DNA of 35,672 nucleotides from Oscillospiraceae bacterium. GTDB lineage: Bacteria; Bacillota_A; Clostridia; Oscillospirales; Oscillospiraceae. The DNA lies in contig JAFYCC010000014.1 in the NCBI GenBank assembly GCA_017539885.1, forward strand, positions 1 through 35,672. The letters are read 5' to 3'. Each line of letters starts with the position of its first letter. Position 1 is the stretch's first letter. The translations under genes and the position numbers were made by a program. Shown one piece after another: positions 8,342 to 16,207 of the stretch. The notes under the pieces were generated by a model, which saw only the letters and a program-made list of their open reading frames with translations, had not been told where the DNA came from and did not search any database.

Positions 8342-8668
8342 ATGGGAATCATCAACGGCGGTGACGATCTCGTCACAAAGACTCCAAAGGAGCGCAGCCC
8401 CGAGGACAAGGCCCGCGTGGAGGCCATGAAGGCGCGTATCGCCGCTGGCGCGAAGCCGCCTGTCGTACCGACGCGCGACGGCAAGACGCCCCCCGCTGCT
8501 CCGGCAGCTCCCGCGCCCGGTGCCATGTCTCCGGAAAAGATCCTGGAGATCGCCAAAGAGGTCATTCAGGGCAAGTGGGATGTCGGTCAGGCCCGCATCG
8601 ATAAACTTAAGGCCGCCGGCTTTGACCCTGAAGCCGTTCAGAAGAAGGTCAACGAGCTGCTCAAGTAA
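8342..8668 (+). CDS. Small protein with C-terminal Cpl-7 (CW_7) cell-wall-binding repeat
   Basis: A 108-residue protein. Residues 1-60 are hydrophilic and Pro/Ala-rich, ending in a PPAAPAAPAPG linker. Residues about 62-107 match the Cpl-7 or CW_7 repeat: ILEIAKEVIQGKWDVGQ, then RIDKLKAAGFDPEAVQKKVNELL, with the G-K-W and aromatic-plus-AV-VN pattern of the family. CW_7 repeats of the Cpl-7 phage lysozyme bind the muropeptide part of peptidoglycan. There is no catalytic domain and no signal peptide, which is odd for a wall binder. The ATG at 8342 has a strong AGGAGGG site, and the gene has its own promoter and terminator, so it is a monocistronic unit. Alternative: a cytoplasmic protein using the same small helical fold for another partner. 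Confidence 0.7.
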   Translation: MGIINGGDDLVTKTPKERSPEDKARVEAMKARIAAGAKPPVVPTRDGKTPPAAPAAPAPGAMSPEKILEIAKEVIQGKWDVGQARIDKLKAAGFDPEAVQKKVNELLK

Positions 8669-8686
8669 TCAGACAGACGACGAAAT

Positions 8687-8737
8687 GGGAGTCCGTGAAC
8701 CGCGAGCGCAGCGGCTCACGGACTCCCGGCGCTTTTT
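8687..8737 (+). terminator. Intrinsic terminator after the Cpl-7-repeat gene
   Basis: A perfect 12-bp stem, GGGAGTCCGTGA at 8687-8698 with TCACGGACTCCC at 8716-8727, plus inner CCG/CGG pairs, followed by a T-run at 8733-8737. The methyltransferase ribosome site lies immediately after it. Confidence 0.85.
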
Positions 8738-8748
8738 CGGAGGGAGAC

Positions 8749-9516
8749 ATGGACTCGCCGGGCAGGTATACGGACATCAATGCTGCCATCATCGACCGCT
8801 GGATCGAGGAGGGCTGGGAATGGGGCGTGCCCGTCAGGCACGAGGACTATCTGCGTGCTCTTCGCGGCGACTGGTCTGTGCTGCTTACGCCGACGAAGCC
8901 GGTGCCCGCGCACTGGTTCCCGCCGCTTCGCGGCATGCGCGTGCTGGGTCTTGCCAGCGGCGGTGCGCAGCAGATGCCGCTTTTTGCAGCACAGGGCGCC
9001 GTCTGCAGCGTACTGGACTACTCCGTGCGGCAGATTGAGAGCGAGCTGGCAGTTGCCGCACGCGAAGGATATGCCATTGAGGCTGTTCGGGCGGACATGA
9101 CAAGGCCCTTTCCCTGGCCGGACGCGAGCTTCGATCTGATCTTCCACCCTGTCTCCAACTGCTATGTACGCGAAGTCGAACCGATCTGGCGCGAGTGCGC
9201 GCGCGTGCTGCGTCCGGGCGGACTGCTTATGTCCGGACTGGACAACGGTCTCAACTTTCTTTTCGACGAAGACGACGAGGCCCGCATCGTTCACTCCCTG
9301 CCCTTCGATCCGCTCGCGGACGAACGGCAGCGGGAGACCCTGCTTGCCGGCGACTACGGCTTTCAGTTCTCACACGGGATAGAAGAACAGGTCGGCGGCC
9401 AGCTGCGCGCAGGCTTCCGGCTGCTGGACATATACGAGGACACCAACGGCAGCGGTATGCTGCACGAGCGCGGCGTGCCCTGCTTCTGGGCGACGCTCGC
9501 GAGAAAGGAAGGCTGA
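8749..9516 (+). CDS. SAM-dependent class I methyltransferase
   Basis: A 255-residue soluble methyltransferase. The Rossmann SAM-binding motif I is VLGLASGG (65-72), the ribose-binding acid is D90 in VLDYS, the adenine-site acid is D117 in RADMTRPFPW, and motif IV is FDLIFHPVS (128-136), followed by the post-motif VLRPGGLLMSG. This is the Methyltransf_11-like layout of small-molecule methyltransferases. The acceptor is unknown. The ATG at 8749 has GGAGGGAG (8739-8746); an upstream in-frame ATG or GTG would lie inside the terminator. The ABC transporter gene follows after 3 nt, so a shared pathway, for example modification and export of a compound, is possible but only inferred. Confidence 0.85.
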   Translation: MDSPGRYTDINAAIIDRWIEEGWEWGVPVRHEDYLRALRGDWSVLLTPTKPVPAHWFPPLRGMRVLGLASGGAQQMPLFAAQGAVCSVLDYSVRQIESELAVAAREGYAIEAVRADMTRPFPWPDASFDLIFHPVSNCYVREVEPIWRECARVLRPGGLLMSGLDNGLNFLFDEDDEARIVHSLPFDPLADERQRETLLAGDYGFQFSHGIEEQVGGQLRAGFRLLDIYEDTNGSGMLHERGVPCFWATLARKEG

Positions 9517-9519
9517 ACT

Positions 9520-11352
9520 ATGCCCCCTCCCGGCGGCCACGGGCCGCGCGGCGGCTACCTCACTGAGGAGGAGAAGGCCGCCCGCCCGAAAGTGACGCGC
9601 GCGCTTCTTGGACGTATCTTTTCCTGGCTGAAACCATACTGGAAACAGATCATGCTGGTGCTTCTGTGCATCCTTGTGTCCTCTGTTCTGGGTCTGCTCC
9701 CCTCGGTCCTCACCGGACGCATCCTTGATGAGGGCATACTCGGGCGAGACCTGCGCCGGCTAATCTTCCTGATCGTTCTCTCCCTCGTCGTGACGCTCGG
9801 CTCCAATCTGATCGGCGTGGCGCAGAACTACCTCAACAACTGGATCGCTCAGCACATCAGCTTCGACATGCGCAACACCATGTACCGCCATCTCCAGCGG
9901 ATGAGCCAGCGCTTCTTCACATCGAACAACCAGGGAGACATCATAACGCGCATGACCAGCGACATCTCCGGTGTTGAGCGCGTCGTGACAAGCACGTTTA
10001 CCTCAATCCTCTCCAACATCGTGACACTCGCTGCGGCGGTTGTCATCATGTACCGCCAGAACTGGGTCCTGGCGACGGTCGGGCTTGCCATCATCCCTCT
10101 GTTCATTATCCCCACCCGTTACGCCGGCAAGACGCGCTGGGCGCTCACGCGTGAAGCGCAGGCCTGCAACGACGAAATCAACGGCATCCTCAACGAGACG
10201 CTCTCCGTCAGCGGGCAGCTGCTCGTCAAGCTCTTCGGCAAAGAAGACGCGGAATACGAAAAATACCGTGACGCAAATCACCGCATGATCCGGCTCAATC
10301 TGCGTGAGAGCATGGCCGGCCGCTGGTTCTTCATGTTCCTGACCACCTTCTCGAGCGTCGGGCCGATGCTGCTCTACCTCGTCGGCGGCATCCTCATCAT
10401 GCGCTACGACTCCTCCCTCTCCGTCGGCGACATCACCGTGATGGTCGCGCTGCTCGGACGCATGTACGGGCCTGTCAACTCTCTGCTGAATATTCAGGTG
10501 GAATGGATCCGCTCCATGGCGCTGTTTACGCGTATCTTCGAATACTTCGATATGCCCGTGGAGATCGAAAACGCGCCGGACGCCGTGACCCCAGCATTGG
10601 CGGCCGGCAGCGTGGAGTTCGACCACGTCGACTTCTCCTATGACGGCGAACGTCAGATCCTCAAGGACGTATGCTTCCGTCTCGAGAGCGGACGCAGCGT
10701 CGCCATCGTCGGCCCCTCCGGTTCCGGCAAGAGTACGATGATCAACCTCATTCCGCGCCTCTATGACGTGACGGGCGGCTGTGTGCGCTTCGACGGCACG
10801 GACGTACGCAAACTCGATCTCGCATTTCTGCGCGACAAGGTCGGCATCGTCAGTCAGGAGACATATCTTTTCAACGGAACGATACGGGAAAATCTGCTCT
10901 ACGCCAAGCCGGACGCAACGGAGGACGAACTGATCGAAGCTTGCAGGAAGGCCAATATTTACGACTTCATCGAGGCGCAGGATCATGGGCTCGACACACT
11001 CGTAGGCAACCGCGGACTCAAACTCTCCGGCGGTGAAAAGCAGCGCGTGTCCATTGCCCGTGTGCTGCTCAAAGATCCCGCCCTGCTTATCTTCGATGAG
11101 GCAACCGCCTCACTTGACTCCATTTCCGAGAGCCGGATCCAGGAAGCCATTGACCCGATCATCGCCGAGCGCACCAGCATCCTTATCGCGCACCGGCTGT
11201 CCACTATCCTCGCTGCGGACGAGATTCTTGTGGTGAAGGACGGCGAGATCGTCGAGCGCGGCACGCATACCGATCTCGTGCGTCTGGGCGGAGTATATAC
11301 GGAGCTCTACGAGACGCAGTTCAAAAAAGCGCTTGAAGCAGAAAGGACGTAA
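9520..11352 (+). CDS. ABC exporter half-transporter (membrane plus ATPase)
   Basis: A 610-residue fused ABC exporter subunit of the MsbA/LmrA type. About six membrane spans lie in residues 40-320, then the ATPase domain. Walker A is GPSGSGKST (398-406), the Q-loop Q446, the signature LSGGEKQ (502-508), Walker B LLIFDE (522-527) and the H-loop H558. All catalytic residues are intact. It can work as a homodimer; no second half-transporter gene is adjacent. The N-terminus (MPPPGGHGPRGG) is unusually Gly/Pro-rich. It sits 3 nt after the methyltransferase and 3 nt before an ArsC-like gene. The cargo (lipid, peptide or drug) cannot be told from sequence. Confidence 0.92.
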   Translation: MPPPGGHGPRGGYLTEEEKAARPKVTRALLGRIFSWLKPYWKQIMLVLLCILVSSVLGLLPSVLTGRILDEGILGRDLRRLIFLIVLSLVVTLGSNLIGVAQNYLNNWIAQHISFDMRNTMYRHLQRMSQRFFTSNNQGDIITRMTSDISGVERVVTSTFTSILSNIVTLAAAVVIMYRQNWVLATVGLAIIPLFIIPTRYAGKTRWALTREAQACNDEINGILNETLSVSGQLLVKLFGKEDAEYEKYRDANHRMIRLNLRESMAGRWFFMFLTTFSSVGPMLLYLVGGILIMRYDSSLSVGDITVMVALLGRMYGPVNSLLNIQVEWIRSMALFTRIFEYFDMPVEIENAPDAVTPALAAGSVEFDHVDFSYDGERQILKDVCFRLESGRSVAIVGPSGSGKSTMINLIPRLYDVTGGCVRFDGTDVRKLDLAFLRDKVGIVSQETYLFNGTIRENLLYAKPDATEDELIEACRKANIYDFIEAQDHGLDTLVGNRGLKLSGGEKQRVSIARVLLKDPALLIFDEATASLDSISESRIQEAIDPIIAERTSILIAHRLSTILAADEILVVKDGEIVERGTHTDLVRLGGVYTELYETQFKKALEAERT

Positions 11353-11355
11353 CCC

Positions 11356-11715
11356 ATGCTTTTTGTGGAATATCCGAAGTGCTCGACCTGTCAGAAGGCA
11401 AAAAAGTGGCTGGAGGAAAACGGTCTCGCCTTTGAAGACAGAGACATCAAAGAAAACAGACCCACAGCCGAAGAGCTGAGGGTCTGGTATAAGAAAAGCG
11501 GCCTTCCGCTCAAGAGGTTCATCAACACGAGCGGCCTCAAGTATAAGGAGCTCGGCCTCTCGGCAAGGCTCCCGAATCTGACCGAAACCGAGCAGATCGA
11601 TCTGCTGGCCTCGGACGGCATGCTTGTAAAGCGTCCCGTCCTTGTGACTGAGGACTGCGTTCTGATCGGCTTCAGGGAATCCGAGTGGAAAGCCCGGCTT
11701 ACGCCGGACGCCTGA
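11356..11715 (+). CDS. ArsC/Spx-family thioredoxin-fold protein
   Basis: A 119-residue member of the ArsC/Spx/YffB family. It carries the N-terminal CxxC (C9 and C12 in PKCSTCQKAKKWL), a DIKENRPTAEEL segment (residues 35-46) and RPVLV near the C-terminus, the cis-Pro side of the thioredoxin-like fold. The closest group by eye is the clostridial arsenate-reductase-family proteins of unknown role rather than true Spx, since the RNA-polymerase-contact features cannot be judged. The start follows the ABC gene by 3 nt with AAAGGA upstream. The last 17 nt overlap the 3' end of the oppositely oriented amidohydrolase gene. Confidence 0.82.
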   Translation: MLFVEYPKCSTCQKAKKWLEENGLAFEDRDIKENRPTAEELRVWYKKSGLPLKRFINTSGLKYKELGLSARLPNLTETEQIDLLASDGMLVKRPVLVTEDCVLIGFRESEWKARLTPDA

Positions 11716-12574
11716 AGCGCAGACGGATCGCTTCGCTGCCCGCGCGGACGCTTTCAGGCTTGAGCCCGGCCTCGGCTAGCAGTCGGTATTCCGTCTCCGT
11801 ACCCGGCCCGTGCGGAACGCCCACCGCGCCCGAATCTGAACCGGCGGCGATGCTCGCGCCCCGATCGGCGGCGAATTTCAGCGCGGCCTTCTGTTTTTCA
11901 ACGGTCTCCCGCGCGACAGACTCATCGAAGCCTTTCCGGCCGATGAAGGCCGCCACCGCAGCAAGAGTCGGCACCCAGACGGTCTCGGACTCCGCGAGCT
12001 GTGAAAGAGTTTCTTCCCGCATAAAGTAGCCGTGCTCGATACTGTCCCCGCCCGCGCCGATAACGGCACGGATCGCATCGTCTCCGTTGACGTGCAGCAT
12101 GACGGCAAAACCCTCGCCGTGGGCTATACGGATGAGCTCAACGATCTCCTCTGCCGGAAGATGCTCGCAGGAGGTCTCGCCGTATGACCGAAACGTGATC
12201 ATGCCCGAAACCATGATCTTGACGAAATCTCCGCCCGCCTCGCGCAGATCCCTGAGCAGCCCGCGGTAACCGGCCAGGTCCGAATAGCCGCGCCCGACGA
12301 GGCCCCCGTACAGGCCTTCACGGTGGATGGCGAAGCCCGGCGTCGCGAATTCGATCCCGTAGTCCGGCGCGAGCCTCCGCCCCAGAAGCGATACGCCCTG
12401 GGCATCTCCTCCGTCGCGGTAATATTTCACGCCCCGCGCAGCGAGAGAAGCCAGCTCCTCTTCGACGATCGAGCGGTTCGGTCCGTCAAGGTGTCTGGCA
12501 CGCGCAGCTTTAAAATCGACTCCGTCCATCAGCAGATGGCCGTGACACTCATACAGTTCTTTTTCCGTTTGCAT
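11699..12574 (-). CDS. Amidohydrolase-superfamily metal-dependent hydrolase
   Basis: A 291-residue TIM-barrel hydrolase of the amidohydrolase superfamily. Candidate metal ligands are all present in order: H11-x-H13 (ECHGHLL), the bridging lysine K119 in FVKIMVSG, H161 in MLHVNG, H181 in SIEHGYF and D247 in AAGSDSGAVG. This is the imidazolonepropionase/prolidase-like pattern. The true start is the ATG at 12574 with GGAGG upstream; longer forms start inside the promoter. Substrate unknown. It is shorter than most family members (about 380-420), mainly because the flanking beta-sandwich is missing. It is transcribed alone from 12606-12634 and its end overlaps the ArsC-like gene by 17 nt. Confidence 0.82.
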   Translation of the reverse strand: MQTEKELYECHGHLLMDGVDFKAARARHLDGPNRSIVEEELASLAARGVKYYRDGGDAQGVSLLGRRLAPDYGIEFATPGFAIHREGLYGGLVGRGYSDLAGYRGLLRDLREAGGDFVKIMVSGMITFRSYGETSCEHLPAEEIVELIRIAHGEGFAVMLHVNGDDAIRAVIGAGGDSIEHGYFMREETLSQLAESETVWVPTLAAVAAFIGRKGFDESVARETVEKQKAALKFAADRGASIAAGSDSGAVGVPHGPGTETEYRLLAEAGLKPESVRAGSEAIRLRFRRPA

Positions 12575-12605
12575 CGGAGCGACCTCCGTATGTTTCGTTT
12601 CTGTC

Positions 12606-12634
12606 ATTATACTACCCGGCAAGCGTTCGGGCAA
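12606..12634 (-). promoter_or_regulatory. Promoter for the amidohydrolase gene
   Basis: On the minus strand, TTGCCC (12634-12629), a 17-bp spacer and a perfect TATAAT (12611-12606). The -35 box overlaps the ribosome site (AAGGAGG, 12633-12639) of the divergent gene at 12645. On the plus strand TATACT at 12608-12613 overlaps the same -10 box and could serve the divergent gene, though no good -35 accompanies it. Confidence 0.65.
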
Positions 12635-12644
12635 GGAGGTACCT

Positions 12645-13304
12645 GTGAAATACGGCGAATCGGCATTTGACATTCTTTATCTTCTGTTTACGATCGTTTC
12701 AGGGATCGTGATCCTCCGGCGTCAGACGCGCCCGGCACACCGCCTTATGGGCCTCGCCGCGCTGATACTCGGACTGGGGGACGCGTTTCACCTCGTACCG
12801 CGCGTGCTCAACTATTTCGCACCAGGCGACTTTACGGCGGCGCTCGGGCTCGGAAAACTCGTGACCTCTCTGACAATGACAGTCTTCTATGTGCTGCTCT
12901 ATTACGTCTGGCTGCGTCAGTACGGCGCGCATGAAAACAGGAAGCAGACGTCGGTCGTATGGATACTGGCTGTGCTGCGCGCGGCGCTTTGTCTCTTTCC
13001 GCAGAACCGATGGCTGGAAAACGGCGGCGACGTGTTCTGGGGCGTACTGCGCAACATACCCTTTGTCGCGCTTGGCGCGTGCATCGTGGTCCTGTATTAC
13101 CGCGCCCGTAAACGTTCGGCAGCTCTGTGCCGCGTCTGGATCTATATCACGCTCTCGTTCCTGTTCTACATTCCCGTGGCTGTCGCGGCGAGCCTCGTAC
13201 CGATGCTCGGCATGCTGATGCTGCCGAAAACGGTCTGTTACGTTCTGATGATTTTTGCCTTTCTGCGGCAGGTCGCCTCGGACAGAAGGGAGCGTCCGGC
13301 ATGA
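12645..13304 (+). CDS. Polytopic membrane protein, unknown family
   Basis: A 219-residue integral membrane protein with about six to seven spans (first near 8-24, then about 33-50, 67-87, 101-114, 130-147, 160-178 and 185-205). Charged loops are short. It includes LGDAFHLVPRVLNYF and VLLYYVWLRQYG. I do not recognise a named family; similar hypothetical membrane proteins are common in gut Clostridia. The start is GTG at 12645 with a very strong AAGGAGG (12633-12639). Its stop overlaps the phosphorylase start (ATGA, 13301-13304), so the two genes are coupled. A transport or sensing role is possible but unsupported. Confidence 0.7.
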   Translation: MKYGESAFDILYLLFTIVSGIVILRRQTRPAHRLMGLAALILGLGDAFHLVPRVLNYFAPGDFTAALGLGKLVTSLTMTVFYVLLYYVWLRQYGAHENRKQTSVVWILAVLRAALCLFPQNRWLENGGDVFWGVLRNIPFVALGACIVVLYYRARKRSAALCRVWIYITLSFLFYIPVAVAASLVPMLGMLMLPKTVCYVLMIFAFLRQVASDRRERPA

Positions 13305-14107
13305 ATCCGAGACTGGAAGCCGTTCTGTCGGCAATGAAGCGCTATAACTGCGGCGTCATGAGCACGGAATGCCTCGGCTTCGATCCTGACGTGACGTACG
13401 ACGCGCTCGTCCTTGCGCCTGGCTGGAAGCCGACAAAGACCGTGCTGGACCCTGCCGTGCGCGTCACGCAGCTGACGCAGCACGCCTATTTTTCCGGATT
13501 TCTTCTGGAAAAAGGCGGATTGAAAGTCGCGTGGGCGCAGACCGCCTCCGGCGCTTGCAACCTGATCGACCACGGTGTCATTTGCGGAGAGCTTCGTTTC
13601 AATAAGCTGATCTTCGGCGGTGCGGTCGGCGGGCTGGTCGAGGGCTTCGAGGTCGGCGACCTCTGTACGCCGGAGCTTTGCATTTCCGGCGTATACTCCG
13701 ATCACTATCTGGACGAAAGGCTCACGCCTTTCACTCCATTCTCCGAGATCCGCCCTCCCGAAGCATCGGTCGAAAAAGCCGTTTCGACCGCAGCGGGGCT
13801 CGGCTACGTCATGAAACGCGCCAGGGTTTTCTGCACGGATTCCATTGCCCTGGAATACTCGCATCTGGACGAGATCAGAGCCACCGGCGCGCAGCTGATC
13901 GAGATGGAGACCGGGACATTCTTCAAGCTGGCTTCCTTATTCGAGGTTCCCGCGGCTGCGCTGCTGCTCGTTTCCGACAATTCAGCAACCGGCGCGCCTC
14001 TGCTCGGCCGCGGCGATGACCCGGACTCGCGCTACAAACGCGTCCGGGGATGGGCGATCCCGGATCTGATCTTTGCTCTCGCCGGCGATAAGAGTTTTTC
14101 CGCCTGA
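13301..14107 (+). CDS. Nucleoside phosphorylase-superfamily protein
   Basis: A 268-residue protein of the PNP/UDP phosphorylase superfamily. The central strand LIFGGAVGGL (around 105-115) is the phosphate- and ribose-site segment, and IEMETGTFFKLASLFEVPAAALLLVSDN (split here as IEMETGTFFKLA and VPAAALLLVSDN, about 200-228) is the hallmark segment in which the Met-Glu pair contacts ribose. Both are intact. Probable role: phosphorolysis or hydrolysis of a nucleoside in the cytoplasm. The N-terminal 60 residues are less typical. The ATG at 13301 overlaps the previous stop and has AAGGGAG (13286-13292). The exact substrate (purine, uridine or an MTA-like compound) cannot be called. Confidence 0.75.
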   Translation: MNPRLEAVLSAMKRYNCGVMSTECLGFDPDVTYDALVLAPGWKPTKTVLDPAVRVTQLTQHAYFSGFLLEKGGLKVAWAQTASGACNLIDHGVICGELRFNKLIFGGAVGGLVEGFEVGDLCTPELCISGVYSDHYLDERLTPFTPFSEIRPPEASVEKAVSTAAGLGYVMKRARVFCTDSIALEYSHLDEIRATGAQLIEMETGTFFKLASLFEVPAAALLLVSDNSATGAPLLGRGDDPDSRYKRVRGWAIPDLIFALAGDKSFSA

Positions 14108-14146
14108 AGCCGCCTGTTTCCCATTCCCGTTTCGGAGGTCCTTACC

Positions 14147-15547
14147 TTGTCCTCTAAAGAATCGTTTTTCACCCGCGACAAGAGCTTTTACAAGGCTCTC
14201 TTCCCTATCCTTCTGACGATCGCGCTGCAGAATCTTGTCGCATACAGCGTCAACATGGCTGACAACATCATGCTCGGCAGCTATGATCAGGCGGCTCTCT
14301 CCGGCGCGTCCACTGTCAATCAGGTCTTTTTCGTAGTGCAGCAGCTGTCCATCGGCGTGGGCGAGGCGCTGGTCGTGCTCGCCGCGCAGTACTGGGGGCA
14401 GAAGCGCCTGAGTCCCATCCGTACGCTCACAGGGATCGCCCTGAAGCTCGCGTTCATGCTGGGTGCGGTCATCGTGCTCGTCTGCGCGCTTTTTCCGCGC
14501 CAGCTGATCGGTCTTTTCACTACAGATGCCGAGATTCTCACGGCAGGCTGCGAATACCTGCGCCTGCTCAAGTATACCTTCCTGCTGTTTATGATCACGA
14601 GCGTACTCGTCGCCTCGCTTCGCAGCGTCGAGGTCGTACGCATCTCTTTCATCATCTCGATCGTGTCGCTCGTCATCAACGTCGCAATCAACTTTACCCT
14701 CATCTACGGCCGTTTCGGCTTTCCGGAGCTGGGCATACGCGGGGCTGCCATCGGCACTCTTACCGCCCGCGCCGCAGAGCTGCTGATCGTACTGTTTTAC
14801 ATGCTGAGGGTGGACAAGCGGCTTCGTCTCTTCTCCGAAAACTTCCTCCGGCCGGACCGGCAGTTGCGGCACGACTACGTGAAGGTCGAGATCCCGGTCA
14901 TGCTCTCACAGATCCTCTGGGCGGTATCCGTGCCGATGCAGTCAGCCATCATCGGTCACCTCAGTTCGGATGCGATCGCGGCCAACTCTGTATCTTCCAC
15001 CTTCTATCAGTATCTGAAAGTGATCGTACAGGCAATGAGTTCAGCCTGCGCAGTAATGATCGGCAAGGCAGTCGGATGCGGGGATATGGTCCGCGTCCGC
15101 TCGGACGGCCGTACCCTTTCCGTGCTGAGTGTTGCCATCGGAACGGCGCTGGGGCTGCTTCTGCTCGTGCTGCGAACGCCGCTGCTGACGCTCTACCGTC
15201 TGACGCCTGAGGCGCTCTCACTTGCGGACACTCTGATCATCGTGATGAGCGTTGTGATGGTAGGGATGAGTTATCAGATGCCCGTCAGCATGGGTGTCAT
15301 CCGCGGCGGCGGCGACGCAAAATTCACAATGTATATGAATATCATTTCCACCTGGGCGATCGTCATGCCGCTGAGCTTTCTGAGCGCTTTCGTCTGGAAA
15401 TGGCCGGTCGCGGCGGTCGTGATGGTCATTCAGAGCGACCAGCTCTTCAAGGGCATCCCGACATTCATCCGTTTCCGAAGCTATAAATGGATCAAAAAAC
15501 TGACCCGCGCGGCAAACGCGGGGCCGGAGGGAGAGAGAGAACAATGA
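14147..15547 (+). CDS. MATE-family efflux transporter
   Basis: A 466-residue multidrug and toxin extrusion carrier with about 12 hydrophobic spans in two bundles. The N-terminal part ([19 protein letters not shown], then [30 protein letters not shown] when split at VNQVFF and [16 protein letters not shown]) is the typical MATE first bundle, and [22 protein letters not shown] marks the second (seen as YQMPVSMG and RGGGDA). Likely Na+ or H+ driven export. The start is TTG at 14147, supported by GGAGGTC at 14135-14141. The gap from the phosphorylase is 39 nt. Its stop overlaps the acetyltransferase start (15544-15547). Cargo unknown. Confidence 0.9.
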   Translation: MSSKESFFTRDKSFYKALFPILLTIALQNLVAYSVNMADNIMLGSYDQAALSGASTVNQVFFVVQQLSIGVGEALVVLAAQYWGQKRLSPIRTLTGIALKLAFMLGAVIVLVCALFPRQLIGLFTTDAEILTAGCEYLRLLKYTFLLFMITSVLVASLRSVEVVRISFIISIVSLVINVAINFTLIYGRFGFPELGIRGAAIGTLTARAAELLIVLFYMLRVDKRLRLFSENFLRPDRQLRHDYVKVEIPVMLSQILWAVSVPMQSAIIGHLSSDAIAANSVSSTFYQYLKVIVQAMSSACAVMIGKAVGCGDMVRVRSDGRTLSVLSVAIGTALGLLLLVLRTPLLTLYRLTPEALSLADTLIIVMSVVMVGMSYQMPVSMGVIRGGGDAKFTMYMNIISTWAIVMPLSFLSAFVWKWPVAAVVMVIQSDQLFKGIPTFIRFRSYKWIKKLTRAANAGPEGEREQ

Positions 15548-16104
15548 CGGAACTGGAAAAGCTGGAAGCAGGCCTCGAATACGACTACACGGCCCCCGAG
15601 CTCTCCGCGCGCAAACACCGCGCCGCTGCGCTCTGTGACAGGCTTGAGGCGATTCCCGTGTCGGATAAGGCCGCGCGTGAGGCCGTACTCCGCGAGCTTT
15701 TCGGACAGGCTGGCACCGACCCGCGCGTCATGCACGGCTTCCACTGCGACGACGGCAAAAACATCAGCGTCGGCAATAACTTCATGGCAAACTATAACGT
15801 GTCCATTCTGGACCGGGCCAAGGTTCGCATCGGCGACAACGCTCTGATCGCGCCGGGCACGGTCATCACGACAGTCAACCACGCATTTACGCCGAAGAGA
15901 CGCGCCGCAGGCATCTGCACTGCCAGACCCGTCACGATCGGCGACGACGTGTGGATCGGCGCAAATGTGACGATCCTTTCCGGCGTCACGATCGGCGACA
16001 ATGTCATCATAGCAGCAGGTGCGGTAGTCACCAAGGACGTGCCCTCGGACAGTCTTGTCGGCGGTGTTCCCGCCAAGCTGATCAAGAAGCTCGAGCGCGA
16101 CTGA
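15544..16104 (+). CDS. Sugar O-acetyltransferase, left-handed beta-helix (maltose/galactoside type)
   Basis: A 186-residue hexapeptide-repeat acetyltransferase. It has the N-terminal Mac domain (about 3-55, [16 protein letters not shown]) followed by hexapeptide repeats ([39 protein letters not shown]). The catalytic His is H113 in TTVNHAF. The C-terminal [11 protein letters not shown] is the standard family end. It would acetylate a sugar hydroxyl from acetyl-CoA as a trimer. The ATG at 15544 overlaps the MATE stop; GGGAG lies at 15529-15533. This is the last gene before the hairpins at 16123-16203. Confidence 0.9.
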   Translation: MTELEKLEAGLEYDYTAPELSARKHRAAALCDRLEAIPVSDKAAREAVLRELFGQAGTDPRVMHGFHCDDGKNISVGNNFMANYNVSILDRAKVRIGDNALIAPGTVITTVNHAFTPKRRAAGICTARPVTIGDDVWIGANVTILSGVTIGDNVIIAAGAVVTKDVPSDSLVGGVPAKLIKKLERD

Positions 16105-16122
16105 GGCTCGGCGATTCGTTGT

Positions 16123-16158
16123 TTCCGAATTGTCGCCTCACAGGCGACCTTTCCGGAA
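16123..16158 (+). terminator. Hairpin after the sugar acetyltransferase gene
   Basis: GTCGCC (16132-16137) pairs with GGCGAC (16143-16148), and an outer TTCCG/CGGAA pair (16123-16127 with 16154-16158) extends it. It has no T-run, so it is a weak terminator on its own; the palindrome that follows supplies the U-rich tail. Confidence 0.4.
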
Positions 16159-16159
16159 C

Positions 16160-16203
16160 AAAAACCTCCTATAATGGGCTCACAAGCTCAAAAGGAGGTT
16201 TTT
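16160..16203 (+). promoter_or_regulatory. Palindrome enclosing a promoter and ribosome site
   Basis: AAAAACCTCCT (16160-16170) and AGGAGGTTTTT (16193-16203) form a perfect 11-bp inverted repeat with a 22-nt loop. A perfect TATAAT lies at 16170-16175 at the edge of the left arm; no strong -35 is seen 16-18 bp upstream. The right arm holds the ribosome site (AAAAGGAGG) of the VWA gene at 16208. RNA read through from the left would fold into a terminator-like hairpin and hide that site, while RNA started inside (near 16182) lacks the left arm and leaves it free. Confidence 0.6.
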
Positions 16204-16207
16204 TCTT

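Noticed and set aside
13127..13300. Upstream extension of the phosphorylase frame
   Set aside because: It lies inside the membrane-protein gene in another frame; the ATG at 13301 has a ribosome site and a typical ATGA overlap.
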